DNA of 30,002 nt. Origin: a virus. The notes beneath the pieces were generated by a model, which saw only the letters and a list, made by a program, of their open reading frames with translations, had not been told where the DNA came from and did no database searches. Location: positions 1-30,002 of IMG/VR virus record IMGVR_UViG_3300035682_000132; one strand, 5' to 3'. This document shows, piece by piece, positions 23,803 through 30,002 of this stretch. The stretch's first letter is position 1; every line of letters begins with the position of its first letter. The translations under genes were made by a program, and so were the position numbers.

Positions 23803-24396
23803 ATGACAACAATTGAAAAAATCAATTCATTGTTCAAGAAATTCAATGTCAATCTGGAAGTTGCAGAACCTTCGAAAGAAGAAGTTGCAAAGGTCGAAAT
23901 GATGGCTGAAGGAATTCTTGAAGATGGAACAAAAATCGGAACAAGCGCAGATGCTTGGTCTGAAGGTGTTGATATATTCATCGTGGATGCTGATGGAAAT
24001 CAACAACCATTACCAGATGGTGAATACAAATTAACTGATGGAACAACTTTGATGGTTGAAAGTGGAATCTTGAAAATGATTACACCAGTAACAGAAGAAG
24101 AAGTTGTGGTTGAAGAACAAGCTGAAGAAGTAGAAAATTCAGCGGAAACAAAAATCACAAACGCACAAGTTGAAGCACTAATGAATTTAGTTGCAAAACT
24201 TGAAGTTGCACTTTCAGACGAAAAGAAAAAGAACACATTGAATGAAACGAAGGTTGCTGAATTAAGCAAAGCACCAGCAGTTGAATCAGTGAAAAATTCA
24301 AAACAAACAAACAACAAAAACAACAAAAATGTTCAGGCAAAATCATTCAAAAAGATGACATACTCTGAACGTATTTCTAACATTCTAAACAAATAA
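23803..24396 (+). CDS. Probable capsid scaffold protein
   Basis: A 197-residue acidic protein directly before the major capsid gene. An N-terminal helix, a short beta-rich unit (about 55-100 with VDADGNQQPLPDGEYKLTDG), a glutamate-rich stretch (about 103-120), a coiled coil (about 128-165) and an Asn/Lys-rich C-terminal tail fit scaffolds of this phage group, whose basic tails bind capsid protein. The start at 23803 is preferred over non-ATG extension to 23770. Likely cleaved by the adjacent protease. Confidence 0.68.
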   Translation: MTTIEKINSLFKKFNVNLEVAEPSKEEVAKVEMMAEGILEDGTKIGTSADAWSEGVDIFIVDADGNQQPLPDGEYKLTDGTTLMVESGILKMITPVTEEEVVVEEQAEEVENSAETKITNAQVEALMNLVAKLEVALSDEKKKNTLNETKVAELSKAPAVESVKNSKQTNNKNNKNVQAKSFKKMTYSERISNILNK

Positions 24397-24400
24397 AAAA

Positions 24401-25309
24401 ATGCCTACTACTTACCCCGTAATAGAAAACAATTCCTACACTGGAGAATTCGCTGGTCAATACATCAGCGCATCAATTCAAAGTGCTGATTCAGTTCAAC
24501 ACTTAACAATCAGACCAAATGTACGTTACCAAGAAGTAATTCGTTTATTCAATGGTGGTGTTACATTGCAAGATATGTCTTGTGATTTTACTGCTGATAG
24601 TGGTGCAACACTTGGTGAAATAGTTCTTGCAGTAAAGCAATTGAAAGTGAACGAAGTTTTTTGCAAAACTAATTTCGTGAACACTTGGGAAACTCGTGAT
24701 ATGGGATTCTCTGTATTGAACGAAACAATTCCAGCATCATTGACTGAATACATCATTCAAAATATGATTGCTGAAGTTTCTGCTGAAGTTGAAAACAACA
24801 TCTGGAAAGGACAAGCTGGTGCTGGTTCAATGGATGGTTTCTTCCAAATTGCAACTGATAGAGCTGATGTGAATCTTGTTGCATCACCAGTTGCATTAAC
24901 AACTGGAAACATCATTGAAAAACTTGATTTGACAATTGATGAATTGCCTTCTTCAGTTCTTGCAAGTGCTGAAAAACCATTGATATATGTATCACCAAAA
25001 ACTGCAAGATTGTATTTACGCAAAATGCAGTCATTAGGTTATTTGGATACATACTATGCTGGTGAAGTTCCAATGCTTTTTGAAGGTCTTCAAATAGTGG
25101 AATGTGCTGGTATGTATGATGATGCAATCTGGATTGCAAAGAAATCAAATATGTTTTTAGGAACTTCTTTGTTAGCTTTTGATAATGAAGTTTCGGTTCT
25201 TGATATGGCGAAATTGGATGGTAGCAAAAATGTTCGTTTCATTATGAACTTCAGTGCTGGTGTTCAATACGGAATTGGTTCAGACATCGCAGTATATTGG
25301 GTTGACTAA
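24401..25309 (+). CDS. Major capsid protein (HK97-fold type)
   Basis: A 302-residue protein. Its position after protease and scaffold, a flexible N-terminus, a long spine-like helix region (LTEYIIQNMIAEVSAEVENN, about 112-131) with NIWKGQ, P-domain strands and a C-terminal beta-rich end (NFSAGVQYGIGSDIAVYW) fit HK97-fold capsid proteins of about this size. The first 40 codons use more C-ending codons (for example TAC, ATC) than most genes here, as expected for a highly expressed gene. A strong intrinsic terminator follows. No other gene is a credible alternative. Confidence 0.82.
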   Translation: MPTTYPVIENNSYTGEFAGQYISASIQSADSVQHLTIRPNVRYQEVIRLFNGGVTLQDMSCDFTADSGATLGEIVLAVKQLKVNEVFCKTNFVNTWETRDMGFSVLNETIPASLTEYIIQNMIAEVSAEVENNIWKGQAGAGSMDGFFQIATDRADVNLVASPVALTTGNIIEKLDLTIDELPSSVLASAEKPLIYVSPKTARLYLRKMQSLGYLDTYYAGEVPMLFEGLQIVECAGMYDDAIWIAKKSNMFLGTSLLAFDNEVSVLDMAKLDGSKNVRFIMNFSAGVQYGIGSDIAVYWVD

Positions 25310-25324
25310 TTAATTGAAAATGAT

Positions 25325-25358
25325 TGATGGTGTTGAAACATACACCATCAGTTTTTTT
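25325..25358 (+). terminator. Intrinsic terminator after the major capsid gene
   Basis: TGATGGTGT (25325-25333), an 8-base loop, ACACCATCA (25342-25350) and seven T (25352-25358): a 9-bp perfect stem with a T tract, 16 bases after the capsid stop. Confidence 0.85.
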
Positions 25359-25387
25359 CTTTATTATAAATATTAAAAAAAAATAAT

Positions 25388-25888
25388 ATGTGTACATTAA
25401 CAACTGGATTTGGTCTGGATTGTAAGACATCAAGCGGTGGATTGAAGAAAGTTTATTTGCAATCAAAAGGTGATTCACAATTCACATTTCTTGATGGTGA
25501 AGTAACTGCAATTGATTCTGGTGATTGGTATGAATATGACCTTCAACCACAAACTGCAAACTTTGACGAACCATTAACATTCAACAGAGATAATTCAACC
25601 ATCTTTTACACACAAACAATCACGATGAAACTTCATCGTTTGTCAAGTGCAAAAAGAAATGAATTGATTCAAGTTGCACAAGCGAGAATTTGGGCAATTG
25701 TTGTTGATGCAAATGATAATTATATTTTATGTGGTTTTGAAAATGGTCTTGATTTAAGCACCAGAACTGCATCAACTGGAACTGCACTTGGTGATTTCAA
25801 TGGTTATGATTTGGCTCTTACACACGAAGCACCAAATCCAGCGTATCACTTAACTGCACCAGCAATTGCTGATATTGAGATTGCATAA
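25388..25888 (+). CDS. Probable major tail tube protein
   Basis: A 166-residue beta-rich protein starting MCTLTTGFGLDCKTSSGGLK, a conserved start among structural proteins that follow the capsid gene in Bacteroidota phages. Its size and beta/helix/beta layout (a helix with KRNELIQVAQARIW in the middle) suit a tail tube subunit. It stands alone between two strong terminators, implying its own transcription and high expression, again typical of tube protein. Identity as tube versus head decoration protein is not certain. Confidence 0.58.
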   Translation: MCTLTTGFGLDCKTSSGGLKKVYLQSKGDSQFTFLDGEVTAIDSGDWYEYDLQPQTANFDEPLTFNRDNSTIFYTQTITMKLHRLSSAKRNELIQVAQARIWAIVVDANDNYILCGFENGLDLSTRTASTGTALGDFNGYDLALTHEAPNPAYHLTAPAIADIEIA

Positions 25889-25909
25889 TAGTATGCAATA
25901 AAATGTTGA

Positions 25910-25939
25910 AAAGGGAACATCATACTGGTGTTCCTTTTT
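25910..25939 (+). terminator. Intrinsic terminator after the tail-tube-like gene
   Basis: GGAACATC (25914-25921), loop ATACT, GGTGTTCC (25927-25934), with one G-T pair, extended by A-T pairs and followed by five T (25935-25939). Confidence 0.78.
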
Positions 25940-25968
25940 CGTATATTTCGTAAACCAAAAACATTAGA

Positions 25969-26346
25969 ATGATTTACTTACTCACTGATACACCAGAACA
26001 ATTTTTGTGGTTGACATTAGCTGAAGGAAGAACATACTTCACTGAATCATTCACGCATTATCTGGTTGTTCTTTCGAAAGAATTATCAAATCAATCTTTT
26101 CATCAGGTTGTGGAAATCATTCAAGAGAATGAGAGATTCACAAAAATAAAATTGACAACAGAATCATTGATTGATACTGGAACATACAGATATGAAGTGT
26201 ATGGTCAAAATTCAAGCACGAACATAGATATAAACAATGCATCGGTTGTTGGTCTTGTTGAAGTTGGTCAAGGCAATTTGACAACATCACAAGAGTTCTA
26301 TGATGCAACACCATTAACAATTCCAACAGATGTCATCTATAGATAA
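25969..26346 (+). CDS. Small structural-type hypothetical protein
   Basis: A 125-residue beta-rich protein. It ends with the pattern TTESLIDTGTYRYEVYGQNS, which I recognise from short unnamed structural-cluster proteins of Bacteroidota phages. It overlaps the portal gene by 17 bases. Possible head-tail or tail accessory protein; not assigned. Confidence 0.58.
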   Translation: MIYLLTDTPEQFLWLTLAEGRTYFTESFTHYLVVLSKELSNQSFHQVVEIIQENERFTKIKLTTESLIDTGTYRYEVYGQNSSTNIDINNASVVGLVEVGQGNLTTSQEFYDATPLTIPTDVIYR

Positions 26347-28318
26347 ATTAAAGAATTCTATTCAACAAGTTTCACTTGCAACATACACTTCTGAACTTGC
26401 AGTTGAGAAAGAAAATCGCAGTGGATGGATTGACTATGGTGTACGAAATAATTATCCAGATTTCATCATCCAGCTTTACAACAATGCACCAGTTCACAAT
26501 GCACTTGTGAATTCGATTTCATTTATGATTGCTGGAAAAGGAACAACAAATGAAATCATAAACAATGCAGTTCAAGGAATCTGTTTTGATTTGAAATTGC
26601 AAGGTGGTTTTTATGCTGAAGTAATCTGGAATATTAATTTCACTGAAGTTGTAAAAATCAATCATCTTCCATTTGAGAATTGCAGATTAGCATACAATTC
26701 TGATGAAGATGAAATCACTGGTGTATATTATTCTAATGACTGGAGAAAGCATAGAGAGAAAAAAAACAAACCAGTATTCATTCCAAAATATAATACTGAA
26801 AGTGCATCAAATGAACCAAGACAAGTTGTATTTGGATTCACGATGTCACCATCAAGTATGTGGTATTCAAGACCAGATTATTCTGGTGGTTTGAATTACA
26901 TTGAACTTGCAACACAAATTGGAATCTTTCATAATTCAAATATTCAGAATGGATTAATGCCTTCGATGATTATTAATTTTATGAATGGTACACCATCATA
27001 TGAAGAACGCGAAGCAATCAAAGATGAATGGGAATCAAAAATGACTGGTGTTCAACAAGCTGGTAAATTCATAATGACCTTCAATGAAGACATTTCGAAA
27101 GCACCACAGATTGTTCCATTTCCATTAACTGATGCAGATAAACAATATCAATTCTTGTCTGAAGAATGCACCAGTCAAACCATTGTTGCACACCGATGCA
27201 CTTCACCATTATTGTTTGGTGTTCGCACTGGTGGAACTGGTTTTGGAAGCAATAAAGATGAAATGGTAATTGCATTTGAAATATTCAAGAATCAAGTAAT
27301 CAAACCATTTCAACAAATAGTAAAAGATGCGTTTGCATTTTTAGGTGATTTCGAATTCATCCAGAATGATATGTTTGATTCTGTTGATGTAGTTCAACAA
27401 CCAGTTGCAGAAACACCAACACAAGCACCTGAATCAACAAGCACAACACCAAGTACAACACCATCTGAAAAAGTTTCTGATGTTACATACAATGGTGCGC
27501 AAATTAGCAGCGCATTAGAGATTGTTGCAAGTGTTGGTTTGGGAACATTAACGAAGGAACAAGCAATTGTTTTCTTGGTTCAGTTTCTTGGTCTTGATGT
27601 GGATGTTGCACAATCAATGTTTGAACAAACTGGAAATGCAGTTGCACAATTATCAGCACAAAAAAAAAAGAGTTGTTCAATCACTGAATTAAAATCAGAA
27701 AAAGGAATTGAACCAACACCAGAAATTGAAGAATATTGGTTGAACAAATTAGAACTTGTTGGTGAAGTAATTGATTCAGAAGAATGGGAATTGATTTCAG
27801 AAACTGATGCTGGAACACCAGAAGAAGAACAACAATATCAGTTTGCATTTATGGAAACGCAAAGTGAATTGAAATCATACGCAAAGCCAAATGAAAAGAG
27901 TGATGAAATGGATTCTGGTTTGTACAAAATCAGATATCAATATTCACAAAATCTAACTTGGAAAGATGGTGAACTTGTGACAAGAAAATTTTGTCAACAG
28001 ATGGTTTCACTTTCAAAGAAAGGAATCATATTTAAGTATGAAGATATTCAAGATATGTCTGATGCTGGTGTCAATGGAACTTTTGCACCAGCTGGAAGCA
28101 CCACATATAATTTGTTCTTGCACCTTGGTGGTTGCTATTGTCATCATAAATGGAATCGTTTGATATATTTCAGAAGAAGAAAAGAAGGTAGATTCTTACC
28201 AAATGATGGATTGAAAAATGATGTTCGTGTGAATACAAAAGAAGCGAACAATCTATTTCCAAAAGGTGAAGAATCAATCAGACCAATTGATACACCAAAT
28301 CGCGGAAAATTAAATTAA
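26330..28318 (+). CDS. Portal protein with C-terminal Cys/His extension
   Basis: A 662-residue protein. Residues 1-350 show the portal pattern: a clip/stem-type region, NNAPVHNALVNSISFMIAGKG early, then SEECTSQTIVAHRCTSPLLF and GGTGFGSNKDEMVIAFEIFK (about 285-320). Residues 355-390 are a Thr/Ser/Pro linker. The remaining 270 residues are an added domain with DMSDAGVNGTFAPAG and GGCYCHHKWNR (about 581-613), perhaps metal-binding. Typical portals are 400-500 residues, so this is long. The extra domain could take the place of a separate head-morphogenesis (MuF-like) protein; that is inference. Confidence 0.82.
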   Translation: MSSIDKLKNSIQQVSLATYTSELAVEKENRSGWIDYGVRNNYPDFIIQLYNNAPVHNALVNSISFMIAGKGTTNEIINNAVQGICFDLKLQGGFYAEVIWNINFTEVVKINHLPFENCRLAYNSDEDEITGVYYSNDWRKHREKKNKPVFIPKYNTESASNEPRQVVFGFTMSPSSMWYSRPDYSGGLNYIELATQIGIFHNSNIQNGLMPSMIINFMNGTPSYEEREAIKDEWESKMTGVQQAGKFIMTFNEDISKAPQIVPFPLTDADKQYQFLSEECTSQTIVAHRCTSPLLFGVRTGGTGFGSNKDEMVIAFEIFKNQVIKPFQQIVKDAFAFLGDFEFIQNDMFDSVDVVQQPVAETPTQAPESTSTTPSTTPSEKVSDVTYNGAQISSALEIVASVGLGTLTKEQAIVFLVQFLGLDVDVAQSMFEQTGNAVAQLSAQKKKSCSITELKSEKGIEPTPEIEEYWLNKLELVGEVIDSEEWELISETDAGTPEEEQQYQFAFMETQSELKSYAKPNEKSDEMDSGLYKIRYQYSQNLTWKDGELVTRKFCQQMVSLSKKGIIFKYEDIQDMSDAGVNGTFAPAGSTTYNLFLHLGGCYCHHKWNRLIYFRRRKEGRFLPNDGLKNDVRVNTKEANNLFPKGEESIRPIDTPNRGKLN

Positions 28319-28324
28319 AAATAT

Positions 28325-28885
28325 ATGTCATTAGAACCTGAAGTTTTATTTGTGAATGGTGATTACATCAAGCGTTACACTTGGTTGAATGGAAGTGTTG
28401 ATGAAAATCTGATGTTTCCTTCAATCTATCTTGCACAAGATGAATACATCCAGCAATATCTTGGTGAAGACTTGTTCAAACTAATTAAACAAGAAATCAA
28501 GGATGATGATGTGACAATTGAAAATCAAATTTTGCTTGATGAATACATTCGTCGCGCAACTTGTTGGTGGAGTTTGTATGAACTTTTACCACATCTTTAT
28601 ATGAAAACAGATAATGGTTCAATTGTGCTTCGTGTATCTGATGATACAACACAAATTGCACCTGAAGACTTGTTCAGATATCGTGACCAAACAAAAGACA
28701 AAGCATTGTTTTACACAAAAAGAATGGTGCAATATTTATTCAATAATTCAACATTATATCCAGCATATTCAACCAATGAATCAAATGGTATTTGGGCTGA
28801 AAAAGAAGTGTATGAATCGAATGCTTGGATGATATCAGAAGGTAGAACACAAATTCCAAGATTCCCAAAATGCTGGTTCAAATGA
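28325..28885 (+). CDS. Head-tail connector / head completion protein
   Basis: A 186-residue protein. FVNGDYIKRYTWLNGSVDEN, DEYIQQYLGEDLFKLIKQ and the helical WWSLYELLPHLYMKTDNG with DTTQIAPEDLFRYRD match the connector protein that follows portals in Bacteroidota siphoviruses. It should sit below the portal in the mature virion. Starts six bases after the portal stop; ATGA-coupled to the next small gene. Confidence 0.68.
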   Translation: MSLEPEVLFVNGDYIKRYTWLNGSVDENLMFPSIYLAQDEYIQQYLGEDLFKLIKQEIKDDDVTIENQILLDEYIRRATCWWSLYELLPHLYMKTDNGSIVLRVSDDTTQIAPEDLFRYRDQTKDKALFYTKRMVQYLFNNSTLYPAYSTNESNGIWAEKEVYESNAWMISEGRTQIPRFPKCWFK

Positions 28886-28995
28886 AAGATGAAAACAAAA
28901 GAGTTGAAAGAAAGAAGTACGAAGAAAAACTTCGTGTGTATTTAGAAAAAAGAAAACAAGAAATAAAAAATAATGCAAACACCAAACGCAAATAA
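28882..28995 (+). CDS. Very small charged helical protein
   Basis: A 37-residue Lys/Glu/Arg-rich helix (MKDENKRVERKKYEEKLRVY). ATGA overlap with the connector gene and a 23-base overlap with the endolysin gene. Its compact placement supports translation, perhaps as a coupling peptide; function unknown. Confidence 0.48.
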   Translation: MKDENKRVERKKYEEKLRVYLEKRKQEIKNNANTKRK

Positions 28996-29524
28996 ACTTC
29001 GTGAAATCTTTTCAAAGAAAGGATATGCTTGGATGAATTTTCACATTGTTGGAATTCGTTCAACTGCAAATGAAAAAAATAAATTTGATGATTTCATCGG
29101 AATAGTTGATGGTGAAGATGTTTTCTGGTTTACTGGAACAACAAATGCTGGAAGACATTGGTTGATTAATCTGATGAATCCAAAAGGATGCGCAGTATTA
29201 AAACCAAATCAATACATCAACGCATACAAAATTGGATTACACAAAGGTCAATATGAAGCACTTGTTCAATACGCACCAGTTGAAGTATATCGTGACAATA
29301 ACAAGAATGATATTGCTGAAGAAATTGGTGTTGTTGATAAAGGATTATTCGGAATCAATATCCATCGCGCAAATCCAAATGCAACTTCATCATTGATTGA
29401 AAAGTGGAGTGCTGGATGTCAAGTATTGGACAATCCAGTTCAATTCAGACATTTTATGAATAGAGTGAAATTAAGTGGAATGAATTATTTCACATACACA
29501 TTGCTAAAAGAATCTGATTTATGA
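28973..29524 (+). CDS. Putative endolysin with L,D-transpeptidase-like motif
   Basis: A 183-residue protein. GINIHRA (H131) followed after 14 residues by SAGC (146-149) fits the H-x14-17-[S/T]-x-G-C pattern of YkuD-type L,D-transpeptidases and relatives, which act on peptidoglycan peptides through a cysteine. The rest is an alpha/beta catalytic domain; there is no signal peptide, consistent with holin-dependent release. Position directly before two small holin-like membrane proteins supports a lysis role. It is also possible that it is a cell-wall amidase or muramidase of unfamiliar type; the fold is not certain. Confidence 0.62.
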   Translation: MQTPNANKLREIFSKKGYAWMNFHIVGIRSTANEKNKFDDFIGIVDGEDVFWFTGTTNAGRHWLINLMNPKGCAVLKPNQYINAYKIGLHKGQYEALVQYAPVEVYRDNNKNDIAEEIGVVDKGLFGINIHRANPNATSSLIEKWSAGCQVLDNPVQFRHFMNRVKLSGMNYFTYTLLKESDL

Positions 29525-29697
29525 GCAATCAACAACAACAAATAGCTGAAGGTGTTACTGGAACAATCACATCAATATTTTTGAGCATACCAGCTTGGTT
29601 GCTTGATGTGGAATTTGCAATGAAAATGCTTTGTTTAGTATTGTCTGGAATAGCATCAATATTCACGATTGTGAAGATGCTGAAAAAGAAAAGATGA
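29521..29697 (+). CDS. Holin-like small membrane protein (first)
   Basis: A 58-residue protein with two hydrophobic segments (about 10-28 and 36-52), a Gln-rich N-terminus and a Lys-rich C-terminus (KMLKKKR). Size, topology and an ATGA overlap with the endolysin gene make it a good holin candidate. It is also ATGA-coupled to the next membrane-protein gene. It is short enough to be missed by automatic gene finders. Confidence 0.68.
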   Translation: MSNQQQQIAEGVTGTITSIFLSIPAWLLDVEFAMKMLCLVLSGIASIFTIVKMLKKKR

Positions 29698-29933
29698 TTG
29701 ATTTTATTAAATCAATGTTGAGTTCAAAAGGTGATGTTTCAAGTAAAAGAATCATTGCTTTATTTCTGGTGGTGAATCTGGTTGTGACAATGTACATCGC
29801 AGTGTACAACAATGAAGAAAGAGTTGCACCAGAATTTATGTTTGATGGTTTGTGTTTATTGGCTGGTGGTGGAATTGGTTTGAATGTTCTTGAAAAAATA
29901 TTTAAGAAAAAAACAGATGAACAACAATCCTGA
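29694..29933 (+). CDS. Holin-like small membrane protein (second)
   Basis: A 79-residue protein with two membrane segments (about 20-40 and 50-66) and a Lys-rich end. The start at 29694 overlaps the previous stop in ATGA form; an upstream extension to 29631 lies inside that gene and is unlikely. It may be a second holin or an antiholin partner. On the circle its 3' end overlaps the metallophosphoesterase gene by 17 bases. Confidence 0.65.
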   Translation: MIDFIKSMLSSKGDVSSKRIIALFLVVNLVVTMYIAVYNNEERVAPEFMFDGLCLLAGGGIGLNVLEKIFKKKTDEQQS

Positions 29934-30002
29934 TGTAAAAATCATTCTTGAATATCTTGAAAAGTACAAACATCTTCCATCACTTACTCTTGCAAAACTG
30001 AT
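29876..30002. repeat. Terminal direct repeat, right copy (circularisation overlap)
   Basis: Second copy of positions 1-127. It contains the end of the second holin-like gene and the first 86 bases of the metallophosphoesterase gene (start at 29917, equal to 42), so that gene is not truncated on the circular genome; it is complete at 42-1040. Confidence 0.93.

Noticed and set aside
1-30002. A prophage or integrated element
   Set aside because: No integrase, attachment-site repeats or bacterial flanking genes; the circular closure shows a free phage genome.
29876-30002. Biological direct terminal repeats of the virion DNA
   Set aside because: The length of exactly 127 equals a common assembler k-mer, so an assembly overlap is the better explanation.

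Overview
The window is the complete genome of a tailed bacteriophage, most likely a siphovirus infecting a member of the Bacteroidota (Flavobacterium-like). The first 127 bases (1-127) are identical to the last 127 (29876-30002), so the contig closes into a circle of 29,875 bp. The host group is inferred from a Bacteroidota-type promoter (TTTG-N19-TAnnTTTG), the absence of Shine-Dalgarno sites with A-rich leaders instead, the low GC content, and protein families typical of Bacteroidota phages. No integrase or recognisable lysogeny repressor is present, so a lytic life cycle is the simplest reading. No tRNA, CRISPR array or insertion sequence was seen, and no stretch longer than 300 bases lacks a gene.

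The genome has two divergent transcription blocks that part at 9762-9872. The minus-strand block runs leftwards from 9761 to 1694. It holds small early proteins, a single-strand-binding-type protein (7641-8429), a DnaA domain IV-like protein (6903-7403), a replication initiator (6111-6890), a second probable replication protein (5420-6208), a small cytosine-C5 methyltransferase (4711-5403), a run of ATGA-coupled small genes, and the large terminase (2129-3436). A likely replication origin lies inside the initiator gene: two arrays of 11-bp repeats beside an 84-bp, almost pure A/T segment.

The plus-strand block runs from 9873 through the contig ends to 1699. It begins with a VRR-NUC nuclease, a sigma-like factor and small regulatory or unknown genes. 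A DUF5681-like protein and a tail-assembly chaperone with a probable -1 frameshift follow, then tail fibre, tail completion and baseplate-type proteins and the tape measure. Next come protease, scaffold, major capsid, probable tail tube, portal and head-tail connector. The block ends with a lysis group: endolysin, two holin-like membrane proteins, a metallophosphoesterase and an overlapping spanin-like pair. Structural modules lie in roughly the reverse of the canonical siphovirus order, and the terminase is on the opposite strand with the replication genes.

The signals most worth following are: the origin embedded in the initiator gene, plus a DnaA domain IV-only partner that carries two more phased repeats; an apparent complete absence of GATC, CATG and CTAG, supported by synonymous codon switching at Asp-C and His-G junctions; and the frameshift that fuses an otherwise unannotated 90-residue tail to the chaperone. 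All identifications come from reading the sequence; no database search was run.
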